64,000 nucleotides of DNA from Imbricaverruca yamaguchii (GCA_034440575.1 JAOTOL010001662.1:558001-622000); one strand, 5' to 3'; counted from the first letter of the stretch, positions 1-11,400 are shown. Notes: a model not told the origin generated them from the letters alone. Numbers and translations are program-made.

Positions 1-169
1 AAATGAAGGTAGCGAATCACCTGCCATGCACAGTTTGTACGCCTGATTCCGGCATATTTCCCCGTTTATAGGTACGACCTAAGACCCATCATCAATCGCA
101 CTCAATCCACCCAAATTTCCATGTATCTACTGCACAACATTTTGTTCAAGCGTAACATTATTGCAAATA

Positions 170-640
170 AAGGGTGTACCCACACTACTATTAGGTGCAT
201 TCCATGCGGCATTCCCCACAACATCAACATGCAGCCTACTACATCCATCAGCCGCCCTTTCACTGAAATTTGTTAGCGTTTAACAGTCCTGCACCTTTAC
301 AGTGAAACTTGAATTGATGACCCGAATGTCTATGTGATACCCAAAGTAGAAGACTGACATTCAGATCGACATAATACAGGCTATGTGTAGACCTAGCGTT
401 GCATCTTTAGGCTGGTGTTTTGTGTGTCTAAGTTGTTCATTAAATCCCGAACGTACTGATCGCGATGATTCTCCTGTATACGTCGCCGAAGTGTTCCGAG
501 ACTGGGGACACAGTTTACAGGCAATTTTGTGCACTATGTTCTCTGTGTGGTACCTCCCTTGTAGGCCAGCATCAAAGGCATTGCATTTTCTGTTCCCAGA
601 GGAACATTTTATTGGCTGCAATGCATTTTTTTTGTAATTG
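170..640 (-). pseudogene. Penelope-like element remnant (GIY-YIG endonuclease and C-terminal tail)
   Basis: On the minus strand, codons between about 621 and 361 read a decayed C-terminal domain of a Penelope-like retroelement. Visible are IACKLCPQS followed by TYTGESSRSVRSGFNE, which match the CxxC and YIGET-RS...R..EH core of the GIY-YIG endonuclease of these elements. Beyond a stop, another frame down to about 170 reads FTVKV and later GNAAWNAP, like the FTVKV...K.EW..P tail of the same family. The first Tyr of the nuclease motif is changed and stops separate the pieces, so this copy is dead. No reverse transcriptase part is present, so it is 5'-truncated or cut by later insertions. Family assignment is by motif only. 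Confidence 0.6.
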
Positions 641-1285
641 ATGTTCGCATTCCATGCAACTCTGGGCTTTAGGTTTGCTTCATGAGCTGGTTAACCTTTT
701 TTCACTGTGTCATGTGTATATGGGAATGAGATGTAGACGGATCTTTCTTTTCTCTCTCTCTCTCTCATAGAACTAGCGCATCTGTACGTTGACTGATCTG
801 ACATTTAGCTCTGGCGATGAGTTTTCTGGCAGCCATTTCGACACTTTCAATTTGTGAGAAACGCCTATTTTTGATTATGCTGTTTGACCCTATTGGTAAT
901 GCTACCTATACACTGCGTGATGAACAACTACGTAGGGCTTGGTGACAACTACTTCAAACAAATACGTGAAAATTATTGCCATCGGAAGTCGTGTGGCTCC
1001 TCCCTCAGCTATTGTTTTTTTCTCATGAACTGGCAAGAAACTCAGGTTCTGGCAGGACACCCCCACAAGACGGCGATGCTTGTGAGACAAATTAACGACA
1101 TCCTGTGTATCTGTCAGCATGGACGGTCACCCTGGGAAATTACTAATCTTTCATAAATCAAGCCCATCAGAATATTAAATGAACTGTAGATAGAATTGAT
1201 ACATCTGGATTTAAGCAGGCTCCTTTCTCAGAAAGCATGATCAAGGCACAGGCAGGCAGGGAGTATCCGACAGAACTGTACATAA
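641..1285. other. Intergenic stretch with a short CT microsatellite
   Basis: No gene is recognisable on either strand. The only simple feature is a CT run at about 748-766. The short reading frames at 884-1156 have no family resemblance. Confidence 0.5.
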
Positions 1286-2256
1286 ACACGCGCCCTTGAG
1301 GGGGGGGCGAAATCCGACCACTCCTCCGATTTTTCGTGGATAACTCCAGATTTTACCGGCCGATATACGCCATTGTTTTTGTGCCTGCTTAGAAATGACC
1401 ATCGCGTTGAGTAAAGGAAGAAAAACGAAAATCTGCCGAACATTTTTCGAGTTAGGGTCGTTAAAGTAAAAAAGTCAGCGCTAAACCACAAAAATCGGTG
1501 CTGATGCGCTTCACGTATATTGGCAAAAGGGAAGTGTTATTGGCAACACCAGCGACGTGTTTGATGTATATTGTTATGCTATATTGTTTCAAAGTCATAT
1601 TAGGTCACCAAGGTCAAGTCAGGTCAAGTTCATGACAGGTTAATGGAACCAAACTTGGTCAACTGGAATGTTGTCATGAATGCAAATGACTGTCATGTGA
1701 TTCATTCCACTTTGCATGTTCCTCCCTACATACCCTGAAAACTATTGTTTATCACTGTGCACCTAAGCGTTTCCATACTTTATTCATGTACTTCACTCCT
1801 TTCTTTGCGAGGCCGATTGCGCCGAGCCGCCCAACGGAGCAATCGGGCTGGCGACCCAGTTCCGGTAACTGGAGCAGGTAATGACCTAATATGGTGCTGC
1901 TATGTAGGCGTCCCAAGGTCAAATTTCGGGTCTAGCATCTGTATTACATCACTAGTAATGTTTAAAACATCATTGACGCCCATTTTGAAGCATTTAAGCA
2001 CAATCACAGCGATCCATAACAACGAGAAGCCAAGCTACGCAAAACCCATATCATTTTCATATTTTGACCTTATTTGACCTTGAAGATATTGTCCTAATGT
2101 CATGAAAATTGCACACAATAGAGTTCACTACCGTACACATCCACCCTGCTAATTTAGTTACTCCAGCTGTAATAGGAGCCGAGATCTTAGAGGGCGGAAT
2201 CCGCCCCCACCCCCCTCCAGTACGCGTAATTTTCAGAGGCCCTCAAGGGCGCGTGT
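1286..2256. mobile_element. Harbinger-like non-autonomous DNA transposon, copy 1 (971 bp)
   Basis: The two ends are perfect 17-bp terminal inverted repeats, acacgcgcccttgaggg at 1286-1302 and its reverse complement at 2240-2256. Each end is flanked by TAA (1283-1285 and 2257-2259), the TWA-type 3-bp target duplication typical of PIF/Harbinger elements. A homologous element of 976 bp lies at 58316-59291. Just inside both ends are C/G-rich stretches (aaatccg.cca and ggcggaatccgccccc). No transposase reading frame is present, so it is a non-autonomous copy. Inside are clustered AGGTCA half-sites (1602-1632). Superfamily is inferred from the target duplication and could be wrong. Confidence 0.7.
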
Positions 2257-2259
2257 TAA

Positions 2260-3240
2260 ACCAATGACAACCCAAAACATACCTCGCTTAAGCCCGGCTC
2301 ATCAATTTCAAGCGAGAAGGGCCCTCCTAAAGTCACAATTTCTATGAACGAAATGGGTTCGATCATGGAGAACGAATTTGAGAATTTGTTGCAAAACGAA
2401 TATCCTCTTTTTGCCGCAGCTCGAACTCGCTTCGAACCCACAATCTACTTGCTTGTACCTATAGCATAGGTAAATATGCTCAATTCCTCTGGTCTATACA
2501 GCTACGCAAGCACATCGACAAGATGCGATAAGCATGTGCCGAACAGCATTCTACGGATTTGCGGATGAGACCCATGGTGGTGCTGGCATCTGCAGGGAGG
2601 AAAATACATTTGTATTTGCTGCCACACTAGCGCTCGCTCCGCACGAGCAAAATGGTCATGTCGAGAATATGACAGCTTCCCACATGAGCAAACTACTCGG
2701 GAGCGAAGCACCCCGAGTACCTTGTAGTTACCGAAGTGATGCTTGCATGTAGTTTGTGCTTCATAGTACAGTCTGGTTTTGTCTCGTCCGGCGAAGTGTT
2801 GCATGAAATTAGTACTCTGTGTGAATGAGTGGACTCGTCGAGTCAACACAAGTGTCACCTGACCATATTTTGAAGCGATTTAGATGTATTAGATACACAG
2901 ACCGACCGACGGTGGCCAGAGGCTGGTACTGATTCCTAATGTGTCTGGAGAGCTAAATTTTCATGGTCATTAGCAACACACCATATTCAACACATTACTT
3001 AATCAGCTACACATCCAATCAGCTGATGTCTTTGAACACACATTAATTTGTGGCGGTCAATTTCTGTCGCATGGTAGCTAGGTTAACTCGTGAAAGCATA
3101 GCTATAGGTGTGACCCAGGGCAAGTAGCAGTGGGGCTGCTGTTCGCACAAGTCTAAGGGGAAAATAGATAAGAGTTTCAAACAGGGGGAAAATTGTTCTA
3201 TGTATCTGTGTTCCTAAAATATTCATTTCAATGTGGTGTT
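2260..3240. other. Intergenic stretch, no gene recognised
   Basis: The reading frames here (for example 2502-2858 minus) have no recognisable motif. The sequence directly abuts the Harbinger-like copy on the left and the hAT-like copy on the right. Confidence 0.5.
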
Positions 3241-3248
3241 CACATAAA

Positions 3249-4207
3249 CAGTGGCGTCGCCACGAAATTCTTCCAGGGGGGGGGGGCGAGATCGAAAGGG
3301 GGCCTCCTGCTCCCCGAAAAGGGGCCTCCATTGTGTTAGGGCCTCATATTGTTTTTAGGCCCTTAGTATGGTTCGGGAATGGGAAACTAAGGGGTGGAGG
3401 GCATCCTTTTCGTCTTGGGGGGCCTCCTTTTCGTCCTGGAGGGCCTTCTTTTCGTCCTGAAGGGCCTCCTTTTCGTCCTAGAGGGCATACTTTTCGTCAT
3501 GGGGGCCTCCATTCGTTCTGGGGCTTCTGTGTCAATATTTGGCACTCGCTTGATTTCTGGGGCCTCCTACCCTCTCCTAGGTGACTTCTTTTTACAAACT
3601 AGGGGCCTCCTCCTGAGGCCAATAATTTGTGTAATCTCTTTTTCGTCTTGGGGGCCTCCTTTTCATCTTGGAGGGCCTCTTTTCGTCCTGGAGGGCCTCT
3701 TTTCGTCTTGGAGGGCCTCATTTTCGTCCTGGAGGGCCTTCTTTCCATCCTGGGGGCCTCCTTTTCGTCCTGGGGGCCTCCTTTTAGTCCTGGATTGCCT
3801 CCTTTTCCTCCTGGAGGCCTCCTTTTCGTCCTGACGTACCTTCTATTGTCCTGGGGGCCTCTTTTTCGTCCTGAGGGCCTCTTTTTCGTCCTGGGGGTTT
3901 CGTTTTCGTCCTGGGGGCCTCCTTTTAGTCCTGGAGGGCCTCCTTTTCGTCATGGGAGCCTCCTTTTCGTCCTGAGGTACCTTCTTTTCGTCCTGAGGTA
4001 CCTGCTTTTCGTCCTAGGGGCCTCTTTTTTTTCCTAAGGGCCTCCTTTTCGTCCTAAGGGCCTCCTTTTCGTCCTGAGGTTTCGTTTTCGTCCTGGGGGC
4101 CTCCTTTTCGTCCTGGGGGTCTCCTCAAATTTCAGGGGGCGGCGCCCACCCCCCAGTCTCACGGCAGGGGGGAATTTCCCCCTCTGCCCCCGGTGGCGAC
4201 GCCCCTG
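3249..4207. mobile_element. hAT-like non-autonomous transposon, copy 1, with perfect 8-bp target duplication
   Basis: The left end begins CAGTGGCGTCGCCAC and the right end is the inverse of CAGGGGCGTCGCCAC, giving terminal inverted repeats of the CAGNG type used by hAT elements. The 8 bases cacataaa occur immediately outside both ends (3241-3248 and 4208-4215), a perfect 8-bp target-site duplication, the hAT hallmark. Behind both termini lie G/C homopolymer-rich stretches. Nearly the whole interior is a 21-bp minisatellite. No transposase is present. A second copy with the same right end lies at 9022-10381. Confidence 0.85.
3395..4125. repeat. 21-bp minisatellite inside the hAT-like element
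   Basis: About 30 imperfect copies of a unit close to ggcctccttttcgtcctggg, with units of 19-22 bp. Because the period is near 21 bp, two forward frames stay open for long distances and give heptad-like peptides (FRPGGPP, LLFVLEG). These are by-products of the repeat, not genes. One interruption at about 3525-3640 holds non-repeat sequence. Confidence 0.9.
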
Positions 4208-4215
4208 CACATAAA

Positions 4216-4945
4216 ATGTGTGGAAATCGTATGTTTTCGTTGTACTGCGCTATTTTGGTGTGCTAACCATAAAAAGTATAGGCATAGGTAAAGGCCTTTA
4301 GGAATGGGAAAGGGCGTGCCAAATCATACTCCGGATGGCATTTGACTCGCCACTCGCACGGTACTATGTTCCGTCTACATCTCGTATATTTCGATTTCCT
4401 CCCCATTTATTGAGACCTACAACAGACCTCCAGTCTTCCTTTTCATCGACCGCAGTGTTGATTCACTATGAAGTCTCGCAATAGATATCAGCAGCTTCAA
4501 CCGCATGTCCATCGGATGCACTGTAATTCACGGCGGACAAGAAGGCTTTGGATCGCTACTTATCCTGGGATTCCCGGCGGATGAAGAAGCAATAAAACCA
4601 CGCAAATCCGCGGTGATGGTGCACGCCCACACTCAGGGCGCAGTAACTCGCTGGGCCAGAAGCCAAGCCGGAGCGATGTGTCAAGTTTCGACATCCTCCT
4701 CATATGCAGAGGATAGCCTGGCCTGAGAGAGCTGCCTGCAGCCGTTGGCCGATCCCATGAGGAAAGGGCGCGTCGACTGCTCTCACTTGTAACACGTCAT
4801 GATCTCATCAGGGACCATAATATATATCTCGGGTTTTTCGTAGCATTGACCTGAGGTCAGGTCGCGGCCATGACTTCCCCCATAATAGGGCTATGGTAAA
4901 ATATACAAATGTTTCCTGGTTACATATTTGCTCTCGGAATGACCT
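4216..4945. other. Intergenic stretch, no gene recognised
   Basis: No protein family is recognised. A TGACCTGAGGTCA everted half-site pair at about 4849-4861 resembles motifs in the Harbinger-like family of this window. Confidence 0.4.
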
Positions 4946-4949
4946 GACA

Positions 4950-6320
4950 ACTCGAATCAATTATCAATGCTAGAATAGTTCGTTATCTGGAAGGTAACAG
5001 ATTGATTCAAGATACACAACATGGGTTTAGAAAAGGACGATCGTGTCTCACAAATCTCTTGGACTTTTTGAACTTCGCCACAGAACAATTTGATCATGGA
5101 AATCAGGTTGATGTAGCACATCTTGACTTTAGTAAGGCTTTTGACAAGGTACCCCTTAAACGGTTAATGCTACAGCTTCAGTCCCATGGTATTGCAGGTA
5201 GCATTTTAAAATGGATAGAGTTGTGGCTTTCAGATAGACAGCAAAGAGTGATGCTCAATGGTACAAAGTCATCATGGCAAAATGTTCTTAGTGGAGTCCC
5301 CCAGGGGTCAGTACTGGGGCCACCACTGTTCACTATATTTGTAAAAATTACATTGAAAGTGGCCTAAGCAGTAAAGTTTTGAAATTTGCGGATGATTTGA
5401 AGGTCTTTAGGGCAATAGCAGGTCAGAATGAGCGTATTTCGCTGCAAAGACTTAGACGAACTTGTGAAGTGGTCCGAAGAACGGCAAATTAAATTTAATT
5501 TTGATAAGTGCAAAATCATGCATGTAGGTAAGCAGCATATGAAGGCTTCATACTTGATGGGTGGCCAAGTGCTATCAGTGACTCAACAGGAGAAGGATTT
5601 AGGTGTTATTCCAAACACAAAATTGGGGGCATCAGAACAGACCAAGGAAACCACGAAGAAGGCACTGAGAATGCTCGGGGCAATAAATAGGAATGTATCA
5701 TACAGAAGCGAGGAAGTCATCAGGAAGCTTTACTGTGCATATGTCAGGCCACATTTGGAATACTGAATCCAAGCTTGGTCTCCTAGCTATGAAAAAGATT
5801 GTTGGCTTTTAGAGAGAGTACAAAAGAGGGCTACAAAAATGGCTAATGGTATAAGCAACCTGGCATATGAAGAAAAATTGAAGATATTGAATATGTTTTC
5901 ACTTAGGTATAGAAGGCTGAGAGGAGATCTCATCGAAGTCTTTAAATGTGTCCATGGTCTGGAGAGGGGATATCTTGGGGATATGTTTGAATTGAACAGA
6001 AATGATGCAATTAGAGGTCATAAATTAAAAATTAAAGTTCACCACAGCAGAACAAGGTTAAGGCAGACTTTCTTCACCAACAGGGTAGTAGAACACTGGA
6101 ACCAGCTGCCAGAAAACATTGTCAGTAGCAGCACATTGAAAATCTTTAAAATCAGCATAGACAATCATTATAAGAATAGAGGGCTTGCTTTTCAGTATTA
6201 CGGGGAGGGCTGTTGACAGATTTGGTGGGCAACTGGTTCAGTGTACAGAGTGCAACCAAGAAGGGTCCTTGTGGCTCATAGTTGCACAAATCTTTTAATG
6301 TCTTTATGTCTTTACACAAC
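4950..6320 (+). pseudogene. CR1-like LINE copy A: reverse transcriptase to 3' end, 5'-truncated
   Basis: The copy starts inside the reverse transcriptase. In order it shows [22 protein letters not shown] (domain A), [11 protein letters not shown] (domain B), then after a frameshift KFADDLKVFRA (domain C with the catalytic FADD, about 5383-5415), then DKCKIMHVG and LGVI. The C-terminal part ends FFTNRVVEHWNQLPE and a stop at about 6215. A stop at 5764 (TGA where relatives have Cys) and frameshifts near 5345 and 5440 make it inactive. The 3' end carries an 8-bp tail of the form (TTTATGTC)n at about 6296-6316, as in CR1 elements. Copies B and C at 41.7 and 51.3 kb belong to the same family. Confidence 0.9.
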
Positions 6321-6364
6321 GGTTGTGGCGTGCAGTTGGAAGTTATGCTCAATGTTACTGCTGA

Positions 6365-6870
6365 CATGTTTACTCAGTGACCTCACGAAGGTCATCTGAG
6401 GTCACCTGATTTCACTAGCACATTTTCGCGCATTGTATCGCACTGCATTGAGCTAGAAGGCTGAAATAACCGTCATTGTGCTTATATCGCCAAGACGTGT
6501 CGATTGATATATTACATGCCCTCCTTAGGCTACTCCATGGCCTTGACCTGAGGTCATAGTTTCGGTTTACCTGACCTTAAATAATACCACCTATTGTCGA
6601 TAACACATTTCAAGGACTGTCGAATAGCGTTCGCCGTTTGTTTCTATCTGCTACAGGTCCTGAGATATGTGTCAACATCTGAGAGTCCCACCCGATCTGG
6701 TCGAATTTGACCTATGATGACCCAGTGACCTGAATATTGATCTGAGCGAAACAATGCCCGAAACATTTTCGATATAGCTTGTCACCAGCTATCCAACTCC
6801 GTTTTCCGTTTGTCGCTAGCTAGCATAGTTCTAGAGATCTTAGGGGGCAGACATCTGCCCCCCGGACCGG
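6365..6870. repeat. Diverged AGGTCA-rich fragment, possibly related to the Harbinger-like family
   Basis: This stretch repeats GACCT/AGGTC half-sites (for example TGACCTGAGGTCA near 6542-6556) and ends with ctagagatcttagggggc followed by a G/C hairpin near 6841-6862. That resembles the right part of the elements at 1286-2256 and 58316-59291, which have gagatcttagagggcgg at the same place. The similarity is partial, so membership is an inference. Confidence 0.35.
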
Positions 6871-7175
6871 CAAAGTTGGCGCGGACCGCCGGACGTGCGA
6901 GTGATACTATTTACGTCCCTTTCACAACCCCAGCTGTCTGCTCATCGTTTTGTTTTCCCCAGCATTCTTGGTCTCCTGGATATCCCTCTCCGACGTCCCA
7001 TAACCCTAGTGTACCGTAAATCTCCTCCCCCCCCCCACAAAAAGAAGAATAGTTTTGCTTCTGCACTTTTACACCGCAACAATAAATAAGTCGCAATCGC
7101 GTCCTAAATAGTGCATGTCCCGGCATGCTTTCATTGTGCTGGTACGTCTATGTCTCCACATCTTTTTCCACTGGG

Positions 7176-7177
<2 letters not shown>

Positions 7178-7227
<50 letters not shown>

Positions 7228-7228
7228 G
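7178..7228. repeat. (TA)n microsatellite
   Basis: About 25 TA dinucleotides with one interruption near the right end. It creates spurious Tyr-Ile repeat reading frames on both strands. Confidence 0.95.
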
Positions 7229-7700
7229 TTCATGCAACCGGGTCGCACCACCGCAGCATTCCTGCAAGTGTACACCGGCCCTGGGCATTCGGTGCATTCG
7301 CCACACTTCGTGCGGTTCTACAAGTTCTATTGATCTTCCTACGTTTTGCTGATTGCTGCCACCTGATAGACTTGTGTTATATTTGACGTGATGGAATTTT
7401 GATAAATTCAATATGATTAGTTCTCCTGATCCCGCATTTTTTGGCGGTTCAGAAATACGAATACCCGTTGAACTTTGATGCATCTCATCTGTATGGTTAC
7501 ATAAGCTTCCATATTGGTTGCCGAACCGAGGACCTTGCTCGGTGTTACCTATTAACCCTTTGCGGTTAATTTCATCTACAGATGTGTTTAAGTGTTCCAG
7601 CCCATTCTTGTTCTGAGTCTTGCACATTTTTTAGACATCGGCTCTTTTTAGTGTTTGGTTGCTTTTTGGTGCACCGACGATTCATCTTGATATAGGGGCG
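7229..7700. other. Unassigned sequence
   Basis: A 159-codon minus-strand frame covers 7148-7627, but part of it is the TA repeat and the rest matches no family I recognise. I see no supported gene here. Confidence 0.3.
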
Positions 7701-7749
7701 TTTTCGACCACCCCGATATATCATGTATTGCTAGGTGTTTGTTCCTCTA

Positions 7750-9013
7750 TAGGAGCATGTCACTTTTGCGGTCCCAGTCCGACACTAAGGCCCTCATGCA
7801 GTCTTATGGGCATGATGTGCCTTGAAGGACTCCAGTGTGTAGTCTCGGTGTCTTCATCTGGGGCTGCAACAAATGCTTCAAGACTTTGCCGTCTTCATGA
7901 AACCTGGCGCGCTTTGGAGATCCCGGTGAATTTTCGGCTTCCCGTTGTGTTTCTGTCGTCCCGCTGTGTTTATTTTGGGCTTCTGACGCACATCAATGGG
8001 GCCCCAGTACGATTTTGTGGGTTCTGGTGCGATTTCTAGGGGCCTCGGTGTGACTTTTTGGGCCCAAGCGTTTGGTTTCGGGGACCCGATGACAGTTTCC
8101 TGGGCTCGACGCGATTGGGGGGTCTTTTCAGAATTGTTTATAGTTCTTATCCCGAATTAATTTGTTCGGCCCCGGGCGCCATATTTTACTGTCCCATTGA
8201 GATTTTTCGAACTCAAATTTTTTTTTCCGGTGCTGTAGGCTACTTTTGAATGCATATAGTGTTATGTTTGAGGCTCGGCAATTATGTTTCGGAATACTTC
8301 CTTATTTTGGATGGCTTAGGCATGATATTTTCAGATCCTGATGCGATTTTTTTTGTGGGCCACACTGTGTGTATTTAGGACCATCGGCGCCAACTTTTGG
8401 GAGCTCCGAAGTCAATTTTGGTGCCCCGACACAAATGTTTACGGGAATGTTAATTCTCGAGTGCGATATTTGGGGGCCCGGCACAAATTTGCGGGGCACG
8501 TTGTACTTAACTAGGGCGATTTCGCGATTTCGGTGGGCCCGGCGTAGATTTTCGGCCCGGCACGAGTTTTCTCGGCCCCTGTATGCGACACCCGTTCTGA
8601 ATTTGCCGGTGCTGGGATTGATTCGATCAAGTCTTTGTATGATTTTTGGTGGTCGAATTCCACTTCATTAAAGCTCCATGAGTGATCATGTTGAACCCCG
8701 GTACGATTATTCGGGCTCCCAGTGCGACTTTGTTCGGTGCCACGACACGTTTTTTTCGGGGCCAAATTGGCTTTTGGGGGTCTTTGTGACGATTTTTGAG
8801 GCTGCAGAGTGATATTCTGGGTAAGAATTGAATTTTGTTTTCGCGGGTTAATTTTTTAGTAGTTTCGAAGATACATACCACGGTGCGGTCTGTCGAGCCT
8901 GCAGCTCTATTTTTATTAATTAGCACGGGCGTGACTTTTTGGAACCCCAGATTCAGCGTGATCTTCAGTGACACCTGCCCGACTTTTTTTAAAACCTATC
9001 GTGATTTTCAAGG
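7750..9013. repeat. Degenerate ~21-bp tandem array, left block
   Basis: The sequence repeats, with heavy divergence, a unit close to ggccccggcgcgattttcagg; successive CGATTTT/TGATTTT/CGACTTTT cores are 20-23 bp apart. The array resumes at 10390 after the hAT-like copy 2, so it was one block before that insertion. No transcript or protein is implied. Confidence 0.75.
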
Positions 9014-9021
9014 ACACCGGG

Positions 9022-10381
9022 CGGGTGTCCTTGAAGGAGGCCCCCATGATGGGGGCCTCCTTTTCGTCCTGGAGGCCTCCTTTCCATCCTGGGGGCCTCT
9101 TTTTCGTCCTGGGAGCCTATTTTCCGTACTGGGGCCTCCTTTTCGTCCTGGGTCCTCCTTTTCATCCTTTTCGTCCCGGAGTGCATCCTTTTCGTCCTGG
9201 GGCCTCTTTCATCCTTGGGGGCCTCCTTTTCATCCTAGGGGCCTCCTTTTCGTCCTGGGGTCTCCTTTTCATCCTGGGCCTCCTTTTCGTCATGGGGCCT
9301 CATTTTCGCGTCCTGGAGGCCTTCTTTCCATCTTGGGGGCCTCTTTTTCGTCATTGGGTCCTTCTTTTCGTCCTGGAGGGACATCTTTTCGTCCTGGAGG
9401 GCTTCCTTTTCGTCCTGAGGGGCCTCTTTTGTCCTTGGGGCCTCCTTTTCATCCTGGGGGCCTCATTTTCGTCCTGGAGGGCCTCCTTTTCGTCCTGGGC
9501 CTCCTTTCCGTCATGGGAGCCTCCTTTTCGCCATGGGGCCTACTTTCCATCCTTGGGGCCTCCTTTTCGTCCTGGGTCCTCCTTTTCATCCTGGAAGGCC
9601 TCCTTTTCGTCCTGGATGGCATCCATTTCGTCCTGGGGCCTCTTTCGTCCTGGGGTCCTCCTTTTCATCTTGGGGGCCTCCTTTTCGTCCTGAGCCTCCT
9701 TTTCGTCATGGGGGCCTCATTGTCGTCCTGGAGGGCTTCCTTTTCGTCCTGGGAGCCTCTTTTCATCCTGGGGCCTCCTTTTCGTTCTGGGCCCCCTTTT
9801 TCGTCATGGGGCCTCCTTTTCGTCATGGGGCCTCTTTTTCGTCCTGGAGACCTCCTTTTCGTCCTGGAGGGATACTTTTCGTCCTGGAAGGCGTCCTTTT
9901 CCTCCTGGTGGGCCTTCTTTTCGTCATTGGGGCCTACTTTCCATCCTGGGGCCTCCTTTTCGTCCTGGGTCCTTCTTTTCATCCTGTAGGGCCTCCTTTT
10001 CGTCCTAGAAGGTCTCCTTTTCTCCTGGAGGGCATCCTTTTCATCCTGGAGCCTCTTTCGTCCAGGGGGCCCCCTTTTCACCCTGGGGGCCTCCTTTTCG
10101 TCCTGGGCCTCCTTTTCGTCCTGGGCCTCCTTTTCGTCATGGGGGCCTCCTTTTCGCCATGGGGCCTCCTTTTCGTCCTGGGCGCATCCTTTTCGTCCTG
10201 GAGGGCCACCTTTTCGTCCTGAGGGCCTCCTTTTCGCCCTGAGGGGCCTCCTTCTCGTCCTGGGGGCCTCTTTTTCGTCCTGAGGGCCTCCTCAAATGTC
10301 AGGGGAAGGCGCCCCCTAGTCTCACGGCAGGGGGGGCAATTGTGCCCGCTGCCCCCCCCCCTCCCGGTGGCGACACCCCTG
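9022..10381. mobile_element. hAT-like transposon, copy 2, left terminus missing
   Basis: The right end (10285-10381) is homologous to that of copy 1: cctcctcaaat.tcagggg, then tctcacggcagggggg, then ggtggcgac.cccctg. The body is again the 21-bp cctccttttcgtcctgg minisatellite, here about 1.2 kb. The bases after the right end, acaccggc (10382-10389), match the left flank acaccggg (9014-9021) at 7 of 8 positions, consistent with an 8-bp target duplication inside the older array. The left inverted terminus is absent; instead there is a short palindrome at 9007-9035. Confidence 0.7.
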
Positions 10382-10389
10382 ACACCGGC

Positions 10390-11400
10390 ACGATTTCCTG
10401 TACCCTCATCATGATTTCAGCTGCCCAGGCGCGAACTTTTGAGACCCCCAGCGTGATTTTTTGGGGGCACCCGGTCCGACTTTTTGGGTGCTCATGCGCG
10501 ATTTTCAGAGGCACCGACACGACTTTTTGGTCCCTAGCTTGGTATTCAGGTGCCCGCCTCGTCTTTCTAGTGCCCCCATTGTAATTGTAGGGGACTTTTG
10601 GACGACTTTTTTTGTACCCCCAGTGCAATTGTCAGTGGTCCAGTCCTCCAGCGTTATTTTCGTAATTGCGCCCCCCACGTTTGAGGCCCCTAGCGTGATT
10701 TTCAAGAGTCCTTGTCCGACAGTTGATGGGCCCAGCGCAATTTCCATGGATCCCTGGCCTGACTCTTTGGACCCACAACGTTTTTTTTCCACAATTTTTT
10801 TCGTCTTTTTTGGGGGAGTGGCGGTGGGTGTGGGGGTGTTGGGGTTCCCAACGTCATCTTCAGCGTCCCCTGCGATACTTCTTGGGCCCCAGAGTGATTT
10901 CCATGGGCCCGGCCTGACCTTTCCGGGTCTACAGCGTGGCTTCCAGGGCCCCGGACCGAACTTTTGAGGCTCACAGCGTGACTTTCAGTAACCACGGCAT
11001 GACTATTGGGGTATCCAGCGTGAATTTCAAGGACCCGGCTCGACATTTTGAACCCTCAGCGCGATTTTCTGGCGCGCTGGCCCGACCTCCCAGTGTCATT
11101 CTCAGAGGCTCCAGCGCGAGTTTTTGAGGACCCAGTTGTATTCTCAGAGGGCTGGTCCAACTTGATGGGGCACTTTAGGGGCTTCGGAGGGATTTGTGTG
11201 GTCCCAATATGATTTTAAGAGCCTCAGTGCGGTTTTTGTGGGCCCTGGCGACATTGTCAGGGGCCCTGCGTGATTTTTGGCGCCTTCATCATGCTCCACG
11301 GGCTCCTGTGCGAGTTTCTGGGGTCCAAATTTGATTTTTTAGAGGGCCAGGCGCAATTTTTCCGAACCCCGGAGCGATACCCGTGTCCCCACGACACTTC
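10390..11400. repeat. Degenerate ~21-bp tandem array, right block
   Basis: This continues the array seen at 7750-9013, with the same alternation of CGATTTT-type cores and GGCCC/ACCCC stretches every 20-23 bp (for example cagcgtgattttcaagag near 10690). Divergence between units is high, so the array is old. Reading frames through it are chance. Confidence 0.75.

Noticed and set aside
3231..4037. Forward frames of 117-146 codons in hAT-like copy 1
   Set aside because: Same reason: by-products of the 21-bp repeat inside a transposon.
7148..7627. 159-codon minus-strand frame
   Set aside because: Part is the TA repeat and the rest matches nothing I recognise.
8835..9989. 384-codon forward reading frame, the longest in the window
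   Set aside because: It runs through the 21-bp minisatellite; a period of 7 codons keeps several frames open, and the peptide is a low-complexity Phe/Pro/Gly/Ser repeat.
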